From the NCBI GenBank assembly GCA_003134675.1, contig PLBZ01000037.1, positions 23,641 through 29,605 of the forward strand: a DNA stretch of 5,965 nt, written 5' to 3'. The stretch comes from Solirubrobacterales bacterium. Its GTDB lineage: Bacteria > Actinomycetota > Thermoleophilia > Solirubrobacterales > Solirubrobacteraceae. The notes beneath the pieces were generated by a model. It saw nothing but the letters and a program-made list of their open reading frames with translations. It did no database searches and had not been told where the DNA came from. Made by a program: the position numbers and the translations under genes. Positions 1-5,897 of the stretch are shown one piece after another; the stretch's first letter is position 1; the number at the start of each line of letters is the position of its first letter.

Positions 1-650
1 ATCGTCGCCGGGTTGCGCGGGTCGTCCTCGGGAATGCCCGCCTCGACCTTGCCGACGAGATCAGCGCCGACGTCGGCCGCCTTGGTGAAGATCCCGCCCC
101 CGAGCCTGGCGAACACCGAGATCAGCGAGCCGCCGAAACCCAGCCCGATCAGCGCATCGACTGCCGTTTTCGGGCTGTCGTTGAAGAACGAGGTCAGCGC
201 GCCGTAGTAACCGGCGACGCCGATCAGTGCAAGCCCCACCACGAGCAGGCCCGTGATCGCGCCACCGCGGAAGGCGACCTTTAGCGCCGGTGAGACCCCG
301 CCGCGCGCCGCCTCCGCAACGCGCGCATTCGACCGCACCGAGACGTTCATGCCGATGTAGCCGGTCGAGCCGGAGAGCAGGCCACCGATCGCAAAGCCAC
401 CGGCCACCGCGATGTTCTGGATGAAGATCAGCGCGACGAACAGCACGACCCCGGCGACCGCGATCGTCGTGTACTGACGGTTCAGATAGGCCCGCGCGCC
501 CTGCTGGACGGCCAGCGAGATGCTCTGCATCTTCTCGTTGCCCGGCGAGAGCGCGAGCAGGGATCGCGTGGTCAGGAGGCCATAGATCACGGCACAGGCG
601 GCGCAAACGAGGGCGACGACGACCCCATGGTTCGTCAGAAAGCTACTCAA
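1..650 (-). CDS. hppA: Membrane-bound ion-translocating pyrophosphatase, N-terminal part (cut by window edge)
   Basis: This integral membrane enzyme hydrolyses cytoplasmic pyrophosphate and uses the energy to pump H+ (in some members Na+) across the membrane. The window holds 216 codons of a family whose members are usually about 650-800 residues with around 16 membrane helices. Hydrophobic segments are visible near residues 8-28, 62-80, 82-100, 128-150 and 165-182. The family signature is clear: [18 protein letters not shown] (184-201), followed by [15 protein letters not shown] to residue 215. It carries the expected pyrophosphate/Mg-binding residues K190, D193, D197 and the acidic E208-D209-D210. 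The DNVGD motifs and the GNTT(A/K)A site that separates K+-dependent from K+-independent enzymes lie outside the window, so the ion type is undecided. The start is TTG at 650-648: a GGAGG sits 7 bases upstream and an in-frame TAA at 674-672 closes the frame just beyond it. The family assignment is secure. Confidence 0.95.
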   Translation of the reverse strand, partial: MSSFLTNHGVVVALVCAACAVIYGLLTTRSLLALSPGNEKMQSISLAVQQGARAYLNRQYTTIAVAGVVLFVALIFIQNIAVAGGFAIGGLLSGSTGYIGMNVSVRSNARVAEAARGGVSPALKVAFRGGAITGLLVVGLALIGVAGYYGALTSFFNDSPKTAVDALIGLGFGGSLISVFARLGGGIFTKAADVGADLVGKVEAGIPEDDPRNPAT

Positions 651-657
651 CAGAAAT

Positions 658-662
658 CCTCC
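658..662 (-). promoter_or_regulatory. Ribosome binding site that fixes the TTG start of hppA
   Basis: The minus strand reads GGAGG here, seven bases before the TTG at 650. An in-frame stop (674-672) lies just upstream and no ATG or GTG falls between it and the TTG, so this site decides the start. Confidence 0.75.
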
Positions 663-680
663 GCGGTCTTGTTAGCGTGC

Positions 681-699
681 CGCGCGAGGATTTCGCGCG
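681..699 (-). other. Seven-base-pair hairpin in the hppA leader
   Basis: The minus strand reads CGCGCGA-AATCC-TCGCGCG, a perfect 7-bp stem with a 5-base loop, ending 18 bases before the GGAGG of hppA. It has no U-tract, so it is either a U-less terminator or attenuator of the kind reported in high-GC bacteria, an mRNA-stability or translation-control element, or a chance product of GC-rich sequence. Its position between two genes of unrelated function makes a role plausible but unproven. Confidence 0.35.
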
Positions 700-787
700 T
701 ACATATGTCCCCCCGGCTCGCTCTCCAGAGCGCTCATCCGGCGGAAAGGCGCGCGCAGTCTATCGCGCCGGCCAGGAAAACGAGTTC

Positions 788-1252
788 TCAGCGTCCTGGC
801 ACCCACAGCCTGCCACTGGACTCCGCCGGCCCAGCGCCAGGCTTATCCGCCGCGCCCGGCCCATCGGGCTTACCCTCCGTCGCCGGCGGATGCTGCTCCT
901 CGGTGGACGGCCGCGGCTGTGCGCCCGGATCCGCCCCGCCCGGAGCCTGAGCCTCCCGCGCATAAGCCATCTGCAGCTGCGACAGCGCCTCGCGCAGGGG
1001 ACGCAGCTCCGCCGGCGCGCTCCGCTCGAGAACTCCGAGCAGCGCACGCACACCATCGATCGCGTCCCGCACCTGCTCGAGATCGCGCTCCCCCTCCCCT
1101 GCCTCAGCCAGACCCAGGCGGCGACCGCCCAGGTTCAACAACGACACCGCCGCCTGCAGGATCACCTCCGCACTGGTGATGCGGCTCAATTCCGCTTCAT
1201 AGGCCGCGCGTAGGTCGTCCTCGCTCGGCGCTCCAGCTGACTCGGTGCTCAT
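788..1252 (-). CDS. Small helical protein of unknown function, possibly DUF1844-like, with disordered tail
   Basis: I do not recognise a characterised function. The 154-residue product has two parts. Residues 11-100 are predicted helical by eye: an acidic first helix, then ITSAEVILQAAVSLLNLGGRRLGL (25-48), a charged linker, DLEQVRDAIDGVRALLGVLE (57-76) and LRPLREALSQLQMAYARE (83-100). The order 'hydrophobic helix with a Leu-Gly, then AID-type helix, then L..AL..L.M.Y' resembles the short DUF1844 family; this is inference from memory of the pattern. Residues 101-147 are rich in Pro, Gly, Ala and Glu and look disordered, and the chain ends in a compact GRLWVPGR. There is no signal peptide or membrane segment. 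The start is ATG, overlapping the upstream ligase stop by one base (TGATG) behind a very strong ribosome binding site. This frame stays open far upstream inside the ligase gene, but that part is a shadow. Confidence 0.8.
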   Translation of the reverse strand: MSTESAGAPSEDDLRAAYEAELSRITSAEVILQAAVSLLNLGGRRLGLAEAGEGERDLEQVRDAIDGVRALLGVLERSAPAELRPLREALSQLQMAYAREAQAPGGADPGAQPRPSTEEQHPPATEGKPDGPGAADKPGAGPAESSGRLWVPGR

Positions 1253-2400
1253 CACACCGCCACCTCCTCTGAATAGGTCTGTCTGGTCTCCGCCACCGAA
1301 GCCGCGAAAACCTCCTCGCGTGTCGCGCCCGACTCGATCATCCGCCGCTGGCGCTGTGCTCCGTTTCGCTCTCCAAAAGCGAGATCGATGCCCAGCTCGG
1401 CGCGGATCGGTGCCGTCCAGGCCCCCAACCGCTCGATCGCGTCGCGCGCGGGGTACTCCTCGCCGTGCTCCAGATCGATCAGCCTGCCGTCGAGCCCAAA
1501 CCGGATCGCCCGCCACATGTTCTCCTCGATCATCCGTGGGGCCGGATCCGCGAACGGGACGCGCTCGTCCACGTCGCGCACAGCCTGTGCGATGCACGCG
1601 ACCATCAGCGCAGCGAGCGCGTCGGACTCGTGCGCGCTCGCCTGCGCATCGCAGATACGCACCTCCACCGTGCCAAAGCTGAAATGCGGTCTGACCGACC
1701 ACCACACCTGGGTGAACTCGACGATCGAGCCCGTCTTCTTCAGGAACTCGATGTACTCCCGATATGCCTTCCAGCCACCGAACGCGTCCGGCACGCCACA
1801 GCGCGGAAAGCTCTTGGTGAAGCTCTGCGTCCTCGCCGAGTGCAGCCCCGTATCCAGGCCGTCCAGGTACGGCGAGTTGGCGGAGATCGCCAGCAGCAGC
1901 GGCAACACTCCCCGCAGCCGGTCGCACGCGCGCACCGCACGGTCGATGTCGCGCACGCCCAGGTGCACGTGCAGGCTGAACGTGTTGTTGCGCCACGCCA
2001 CGTACTTCAGCCCCTCCTCGACCCGACGATAGTGCTCGGTGTCGATGATCGGCTGCTCGCGATAGTCGGCCCACGGGTGGGTTCCGGTCGCGCCGAGCGC
2101 CACACCCTGCGCCTCCGCGAGCACGAACAGGCGCCTACGGTGCTCGCGCTGGCGGTCCAGCGCGTCGTGCAGATCCTCTCCGACCCCGGAGATGATCTCG
2201 ATCTCCGAGGAGATCAGCTCGCCGGTTAGGTACTCATGCAGCAACCGGTCACTCTCCGCGGCGGCACGCAGCTGCTCAAAGCGCGGCATCAATTCGAGCG
2301 TCTGCGGATGCAGGATCGAGAACTCCTCCTCCACGCCAACGGTGAGATCGGGCGCCTCGGCGAACCTCTCGGTCGCTCGGTCTAGGTCCAGGCTGTTCAT
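1252..2400 (-). CDS. GCS2/YbdK-type glutamate-cysteine ligase-like carboxylate-amine ligase
   Basis: The 382-residue product matches the glutamate-cysteine ligase 2 (YbdK) family, ATP-grasp-unrelated ligases that join an amino acid carboxylate to an amine through an acyl phosphate. Family landmarks in order are GVEEEF (22-27), ELISSEIEI (61-69), GTHPWADY (106-113), HVHLGV (144-149), ANSPYLDGLDTGLHSAR (174-190), WWSVRPHFSFGTVEVRICD (233-251) and ENMWRAIRFGLDG (293-305). The acidic GVEEEF and EIE residues and the HVH pair fit the Mg-ATP site of the fold. Length is close to E. coli YbdK (about 370). The protein is soluble, with no signal peptide. It starts 12 bases after the rex stop with no recognisable Shine-Dalgarno sequence, suggesting coupled translation. 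The substrate cannot be read from sequence. Weak glutamate-cysteine ligase activity is known for YbdK, but other amino acid pairs, or a role in thiol or secondary metabolism, are equally open. The family call is firm; the specific reaction is not. Confidence 0.92.
   Translation of the reverse strand: MNSLDLDRATERFAEAPDLTVGVEEEFSILHPQTLELMPRFEQLRAAAESDRLLHEYLTGELISSEIEIISGVGEDLHDALDRQREHRRRLFVLAEAQGVALGATGTHPWADYREQPIIDTEHYRRVEEGLKYVAWRNNTFSLHVHLGVRDIDRAVRACDRLRGVLPLLLAISANSPYLDGLDTGLHSARTQSFTKSFPRCGVPDAFGGWKAYREYIEFLKKTGSIVEFTQVWWSVRPHFSFGTVEVRICDAQASAHESDALAALMVACIAQAVRDVDERVPFADPAPRMIEENMWRAIRFGLDGRLIDLEHGEEYPARDAIERLGAWTAPIRAELGIDLAFGERNGAQRQRRMIESGATREEVFAASVAETRQTYSEEVAV
1262..1270 (-). 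promoter_or_regulatory. Strong ribosome binding site for the small helical protein
   Basis: The minus strand reads AGAGGAGGT, a near-complete match to the 16S rRNA 3' end, placed 9 bases before the ATG at 1252-1250. It lies within the last codons of the ligase gene. It is the best ribosome binding site in the window and fixes the start in a frame that is otherwise open much further upstream. Confidence 0.8.
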
Positions 2401-2412
2401 GGGCCAGGTGGA

Positions 2413-3093
2413 TCAGGTCAGATAGAAGTACAGCGCGTACAGCAGATCGACAGCCGGGCTAGAGGTGTGGACGGTCACCTCGGGGGGCACATCGAGCAGC
2501 GACTCGGAATAGTTGAAGATGATCTTCACGCCCGCGTCCACGAGCTCACCCGCGAGCCCCTGAGCGGCATTCGTCGGTACCGCCAGCACACCCACGACGA
2601 TGTCCTCGTCCTCCACCACCTGACGCAATTCACTGGTGTGACGCACCACCTGGTTACCCACGTTCGTGCCAACCTTCGCCGCATCGACGTCGAAGATCGC
2701 CACCACGCGAAAGCCATGGTCAGCGAAGATGTCCGAGGAGGCGATCGCCTTGCCCAAGTGGCCCGCTCCGAGCAGCGCGATGTTGTGCTGGCCCGCCGTC
2801 CGCAGGATCTTGCGGATCTGCGACACCAGCGCCTCGACGTTGTAGCCGACCCCGCGCTTGCCGAACTTCCCGAATCCGGACAGGTCGCGACGGATCTGGG
2901 TCGAGTTCACGTGGGTGTAGTCCGACAGCTCCTGTGAGGAGATCGTCTCCTTGCCCATCTTCTTGGCCTGCGTCAGCACCTGCAGATAGCGCGACAGCCG
3001 AGCCGCCACGCCGAGCGAGAGTCGCTCGATCGAGGAAACCTCGCCATCCTGCTCGGCACCCTGCGGGGCCGTCGTCGGTTCGGAGTAGGTCAT
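2413..3093 (-). CDS. rex: Redox-sensing transcriptional repressor Rex
   Basis: Rex binds operators when NAD+ is high and leaves DNA when NADH rises, derepressing respiratory and fermentative genes. The 226-residue product has an acidic 20-residue N-terminal extension. A winged-helix domain follows (about 21-95), with the recognition region SQELSDYTHVNSTQIRRDLS (53-72) and the wing GFGKFGKRGVGYNVE (73-87), close to the family pattern VxxxQVRKDLSxFGxxGxRGVGYxV. The Rossmann domain carries GAGHLGKAI (109-117) for the dinucleotide pyrophosphate and FDVD (134-137) at the end of strand 2. The C-terminal helix (about 213-226) contains D216, likely equivalent to the Asp that pairs with a DNA-domain Arg in Thermus Rex. 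The ATG overlaps the tsaD stop as ATGA, so the gene has no private leader and is probably co-transcribed with the t6A genes. I found no full Rex operator (TTGTGAAnnnnTTCACAA type) in the window, so autoregulation is not supported here. Confidence 0.96.
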   Translation of the reverse strand: MTYSEPTTAPQGAEQDGEVSSIERLSLGVAARLSRYLQVLTQAKKMGKETISSQELSDYTHVNSTQIRRDLSGFGKFGKRGVGYNVEALVSQIRKILRTAGQHNIALLGAGHLGKAIASSDIFADHGFRVVAIFDVDAAKVGTNVGNQVVRHTSELRQVVEDEDIVVGVLAVPTNAAQGLAGELVDAGVKIIFNYSESLLDVPPEVTVHTSSPAVDLLYALYFYLT

Positions 3094-4187
3094 CGCCCTG
3101 ACTCTAAAGGATGCTCGCTCCGGCCACGGCCCGTGGTTTGAGCGCTACTCGGCTCCTCACCCGTCGCATAGGCGTCGAGCGTCAGGTATTCCGGATACGG
3201 CCACGCTCGCGCAAAGCGCGCGGCGCTCGCGATCATCGCGGCGTTGTCGGTGCACAGCACGCGTGGCGGAATGTGCACCTCCGCGTCGAGCTCCCCCAAC
3301 CGCCGGCGCAGCTCTCCATTGGCCGCGACACCGCCCCCGACGGCCAAACGCTCGAGGCCGGTGAGCTCGATCGCGCGCTCGGCGCGAGCGATCAGGCTGT
3401 CCACGATCGCCGCCTGATAAGAGGCCGCCAGGTCTCCTCGACGCGCTAGGACCTCGGCCTCGGAGCACTCCCGCAGCCGGTAGAGCAGCGCCGTCTTCAA
3501 CCCAGCGAAGGAGAAATCGAGGCTCCGCGCGAATGCCTGGCGTGCAGTCCCCCGTCCGCCGCGGGAGCGCTCGCTGCGCGAGCCCGGAAAGGGGAACGCC
3601 TCGGGATCGCCCCCGGCGGCCAGACGTTCAAGCGCCGCGCCGCCCGGGTAGCCCAGCCCGAGCATCCTCGCCCCCTTGTCAAACGCCTCTCCCGCCGCAT
3701 CGTCGAGCGTGCGGCCCAGCACCTCAAAGCCCTCCCGCTCCCGCACGTGCACCAGCAGCGTGTGCCCGCCGCTTGCGATCAGGCACAGAAATGGCGGCTC
3801 GAACTCCTCCTCGGAGCCGTCGGACGCCAGGAAGTTCGCCGCGACATGCCCCTGCAGATGATCGACCGGCGCGAACGGCAGTTCCCGCCCCGCAGCCAAC
3901 GCCTTCGCGGTGGACAGACCCACCAGCAGTGCCCCCACCAGGCCCGGTCCCTGGGTCGCCGCCACCAGCCCGATCTCATCGATCCTCACGCCCGCCTCGT
4001 TCAAGGCTTGCGCGACGATCAAATTCGCCAACTCCATGTGCTGCCGGGAGGCGATCTCGGGAACGACCCCGCCAAAGCGATCGTGCACCCCTTGAGAGGA
4101 GATCACATTCGAGCGAACGTGACCGTCCGCGCCGAGCACCGCCGCACAGGTGTCATCGCAGCTGCTCTCCAGCGCCAAGACGATCAT
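3090..4187 (-). CDS. tsaD: tRNA N6-adenosine threonylcarbamoyltransferase TsaD
   Basis: TsaD is the catalytic subunit that moves the threonylcarbamoyl group from its AMP adduct to A37 of ANN-decoding tRNAs, working with TsaB and TsaE. The 365-residue product has the ASKHA-fold opening LALESSCDDT (4-13), VPEIASRQH (42-50), TQGPGLVGALLVGLSTAK (78-95), the metal-binding HLQGH (H110, H114), SGGHT (139-143), FSFAGLKT (225-232), VGGGVAANGELR (283-294) and CTDNAAMIA (312-320), with D314 as the third metal ligand. All key residues are present. Two oddities are a basic, Ser/Gly-rich insert at about 203-219 before FSFAGLKT and a 25-residue polar tail after LTLDAY. The start is ATG at 4187, where the conserved MIVLALESSC begins; it overlaps the rimI stop as ATGA. 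The frame stays open another 78 bases upstream, but that part has no family similarity. There is no clear Shine-Dalgarno sequence, so coupling to rimI is likely. Confidence 0.97.
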   Translation of the reverse strand: MIVLALESSCDDTCAAVLGADGHVRSNVISSQGVHDRFGGVVPEIASRQHMELANLIVAQALNEAGVRIDEIGLVAATQGPGLVGALLVGLSTAKALAAGRELPFAPVDHLQGHVAANFLASDGSEEEFEPPFLCLIASGGHTLLVHVREREGFEVLGRTLDDAAGEAFDKGARMLGLGYPGGAALERLAAGGDPEAFPFPGSRSERSRGGRGTARQAFARSLDFSFAGLKTALLYRLRECSEAEVLARRGDLAASYQAAIVDSLIARAERAIELTGLERLAVGGGVAANGELRRRLGELDAEVHIPPRVLCTDNAAMIASAARFARAWPYPEYLTLDAYATGEEPSSAQTTGRGRSEHPLESGR

Positions 4188-4741
4188 ATTGGCCCGGGAT
4201 TGGGCACATCGTCGAGCTGGCCGATCCCGGACGATCGGTCTCTCAGCGTAGCCGGCGTGCGCCACATGACCAACGCGTCCTCACCGTTGTCCTGGTAGTA
4301 GCGATGACGCACGCCAGCTGCCCGGAAACCCTCCCGCTCGTACAGATAAATCGCTGCACGGTTGGAGCGGCGCACCTCGAGCGTAAAGCGCGCGTGCTCG
4401 TCGTCGACCTGCGCATACAGCTCGGCGAGCAGCGCCGAGGCCACCCCCAAACGCTGGTACTCGACATCCACAGCCACGTTCATCACGTGCCAGACCTGCT
4501 CGTAGCGAGAGCAGATCAAATACCCCACCAACCGCCGACCCTGCTTTGCGTCGAGCATCGCCGCCAGGCATATCCCGGACTGCTTGGAGCGCTCCAGCAC
4601 GAACATCGCAAGCGACCACGGCGTCGGAAACACGCGGCGCTCGATCGCGATCACCTGCGGCAGGTCGGGATAGACCAGCCGCCGGATCTTCACGGACAGC
4701 GGACCGCTCCTCGCGGGTCGAGTGGCAAACGGCTCAGTCAC
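4184..4741 (-). CDS. rimI: Ribosomal protein S18-alanine N-acetyltransferase RimI family (GNAT)
   Basis: RimI enzymes transfer an acetyl group from acetyl-CoA to protein N-termini; in E. coli the target is ribosomal protein S18. The 185-residue product is a single GNAT domain at about 18-163. It has IRRLVYPDLPQVIAIERRVF (19-38), PWS (41-43), strand beta4 HVMNVAVDVEYQ (85-96) leading into the acetyl-CoA pyrophosphate loop Q-R-L-G-V-A (96-101), then LEVRRSNRAAIYLYEREGF (121-139) and the family ending RYYQDNGEDALVM (147-159), with Y149 near the usual catalytic Tyr. Compared with the ~150-residue family norm it has about 17 extra residues at the N-terminus and about 22 polar ones at the C-terminus. 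GTG at 4741 is chosen because it forms a GTGA overlap with the tsaB stop and has GGAG 5 bases upstream; a GTG at residue 17 would give a more typical length. The real substrate in this organism is unknown. Confidence 0.93.
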   Translation of the reverse strand: MTEPFATRPARSGPLSVKIRRLVYPDLPQVIAIERRVFPTPWSLAMFVLERSKQSGICLAAMLDAKQGRRLVGYLICSRYEQVWHVMNVAVDVEYQRLGVASALLAELYAQVDDEHARFTLEVRRSNRAAIYLYEREGFRAAGVRHRYYQDNGEDALVMWRTPATLRDRSSGIGQLDDVPNPGPI

Positions 4742-5445
4742 TTACGCTCCAAGGCGATCTCCGCGTCCGGCCTGCGCCGGTAGTCCGGCACGACCGCCTC
4801 ATACGACGACGCGACCGCCTCAGCACGGGCTCCGAGGTCGCAGATCGTCTCGCCGCTCAGCAGGTGCAGCGGTGAGCAGTCCGGCGGTACCGCCACCCCA
4901 GCAGCCTCCAGCTGGCTACGAAACCGCACCGCCCCGTCCCCCACCGCCCGCCACTCCCCGCCCCGCTGGGCGACGCTCCCCAGCTTTTCGGGGGCCAGCG
5001 CGCAGGGCGCCACGAGCTCCTCAACCGATCCCCGATCGGTCAGCTCGTACGCGGCGAGGAACGCCTCTCCGCGGCGAGCATCCAGCACCGCAAGCACGTG
5101 TGAGCCGTCCAGTTCGGACCGCATCGCGCCCTCGGCGAGCGCCCGCAGGCTCGACACCCCAGCCAGCTCGATCCCCAGCGACTGCGCCAGCCCGCGCGCC
5201 GTCGCCACCCCCACGCGCAGGCCCGTGAACGTCCCCGGACCGAGGCCCACCGCGATCCGGTCCAGATCTCCGAAGCGCAGCCCTGCCCCGCCTAGCAACT
5301 CGTGTGTCATCGCCAGCAGCCTCGTCGCATGGCCCGGATGCTCGTCCGAACCGGGGTCATCGCGGGCCTGCAGCGTGCTGCCATCCGCCAGGCGCAATCC
5401 CACCGCCGTCGCAGGCGTGGCGGTGTCGAAGCCGAGCACGATCAT
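4738..5445 (-). CDS. tsaB: tRNA threonylcarbamoyladenosine biosynthesis protein TsaB
   Basis: TsaB is a TsaD paralogue without catalytic metal ligands that dimerises with TsaD and, with TsaE, forms the bacterial t6A complex. The 235-residue product is close to the usual ~230. It shows VLGFDTATPATAVGL (3-17), the strongly conserved VGLGPGTFTGLRVG (66-79) with ATARGLA (81-87), VSSLRALAEGA (97-107), VLAVLDARRGEAF (117-129) and the C-terminal PDYRRRPDAEI (220-230). It lacks the HxxxH of TsaD, as expected. The start is ATG at 5445, giving the conserved MIVLGFDTAT and an ATGA overlap with the tsaE stop. The frame is open about 130 bases further upstream, but that part is Arg/Gly-rich shadow of tsaE. 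It ends in a 4-base overlap with rimI. Confidence 0.96.
   Translation of the reverse strand: MIVLGFDTATPATAVGLRLADGSTLQARDDPGSDEHPGHATRLLAMTHELLGGAGLRFGDLDRIAVGLGPGTFTGLRVGVATARGLAQSLGIELAGVSSLRALAEGAMRSELDGSHVLAVLDARRGEAFLAAYELTDRGSVEELVAPCALAPEKLGSVAQRGGEWRAVGDGAVRFRSQLEAAGVAVPPDCSPLHLLSGETICDLGARAEAVASSYEAVVPDYRRRPDAEIALERK
4747..4750 (-). promoter_or_regulatory. Ribosome binding site supporting the GTG start of rimI
   Basis: The minus strand reads GGAG five bases before the GTG at 4741, inside the last codons of tsaB. It favours the longer RimI N-terminus over the internal GTG at codon 17. Confidence 0.55.
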
Positions 5446-5897
5446 GGCCGCCCGTCCTCCGCCGCGTCCTCGCGAAGGTCGCCCACCTCGATGTGCCGAC
5501 GATCCCCGCCGAGATGGCTCAACGTGACCCGCAGGCAGGCGCTCGAGAGCTCGCCCGCCGCATCCTGCGGCCACTCGACGAAGGCGATGCGCCCCGAGCC
5601 GAGATAGTCAGCCAGCAGCCCCGGATCCTCGTGCTCGAGATCGACCAGCCGATAGAGGTCCAGGTGCGAGACGGTCGTGTCTGTGGCCCTGTAGCGGTGG
5701 CCGATGCTGAACGTCGGGCTGGTAATGGGATCGGTGACGCCCAGCGCCCGCGCCGCGCCGCGCACGAACGTCGTCTTGCCAGAGCCCAGCTCGCCCCGCA
5801 CGAGCACCACATCCCCGTCCTTCAAGCCAGCGGCCAGCTCGGCGCCCAGCGCCTCGGTTTCGCGAGGGTCCTTAGTCTCGACAACGCTTACGCTCAC
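5442..5897 (-). CDS. tsaE: tRNA threonylcarbamoyladenosine biosynthesis ATPase TsaE
   Basis: TsaE is the P-loop ATPase that binds the TsaB-TsaD dimer and drives turnover of t6A synthesis. The 151-residue product has the family's usual length. It shows an N-terminal T-rich helix region (ETEALGAELAAGL, 13-25), Walker A GELGSGKTT (35-43) within VVLVRGELGSGKTTFVRG, the switch-like ITSPTFSI (58-65), HLDLYRL (78-84) and FVEWP (106-110), which together define the family. The GTG start at 5897 follows a weak AAGG seven bases upstream. There is no other start in frame that keeps the conserved N-terminus. It is the first recognisable gene of the run, and its stop overlaps tsaB as ATGA. Any operon promoter must lie in the 68 bases to the window edge or beyond. 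Confidence 0.95.
   Translation of the reverse strand: MSVSVVETKDPRETEALGAELAAGLKDGDVVLVRGELGSGKTTFVRGAARALGVTDPITSPTFSIGHRYRATDTTVSHLDLYRLVDLEHEDPGLLADYLGSGRIAFVEWPQDAAGELSSACLRVTLSHLGGDRRHIEVGDLREDAAEDGRP
5456..5460 (-). promoter_or_regulatory. Ribosome binding site for tsaB
   Basis: GGAGG on the minus strand, 10 bases before the ATG at 5445 and inside the end of tsaE. It supports the short start that matches the conserved TsaB N-terminus. Confidence 0.5.

Larger units (their letters stand above)
651..787 (-). other. Intergenic leader between the small-protein gene and hppA
   Basis: This 137-base stretch has no supportable gene. Read on the minus strand, it holds a small hairpin CGCTC-TGGA-GAGCG (732-719), an 8-base AT-rich palindrome ACATATGT (708-701), a stronger hairpin (699-681) and the hppA ribosome binding site (662-658). 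TAGACT at 762-757 fits the loose -10 pattern TAnnnT, but I see no convincing -35 at 16-18 bases, so a private hppA promoter is only possible. No run of T follows either hairpin, so a classic intrinsic terminator for the upstream operon is not evident. Confidence 0.6.

Noticed and set aside
61..606. Minus-strand open frame of 181 codons
   Set aside because: It is a different frame of the pyrophosphatase gene; the true frame carries the [18 protein letters not shown] signature.
669..674. TTGTTA as a Rex half-site in front of hppA
   Set aside because: Rex operators are inverted repeats; no matching TAACAA or TCACAA half follows at the right distance on the same strand, and a single six-base match is expected by chance.
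757..762. TAGACT as a -10 box for an hppA promoter
   Set aside because: It fits TAnnnT only, and no credible -35 lies 16-18 bases upstream; kept as a remark in the leader entry rather than as a promoter.
627..1213. Plus-strand open frames across the leader and small-protein gene
   Set aside because: They span a non-coding leader and the antisense of a gene with a strong ribosome binding site, have no recognisable motif and are Arg/Pro-rich.
1253..2074. Upstream extension of the small-protein frame to give a 428-residue protein
   Set aside because: The extra part is an Arg/Gly/Ala-rich shadow inside the GCS2-type ligase; the strong ribosome binding site at 1262-1270 and the TGATG junction place the start at 1252.
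4188..4265. N-terminal extension of TsaD
   Set aside because: The residues before MIVLALESSC have no family similarity, and the ATG at 4187 forms the same 4-base overlap seen at the other junctions.
3533..4783. Plus-strand open frame of 416 codons
   Set aside because: It lies antisense to tsaD and rimI, is rich in Arg/Pro/Ser/Ala as expected for a GC-rich shadow frame, shows no family motif, and the opposite strand holds two unmistakable conserved genes.
5446..5574. N-terminal extension of TsaB
   Set aside because: The extension is a Gly/Arg-rich shadow of tsaE; the conserved TsaB start and a ribosome binding site point to 5445.
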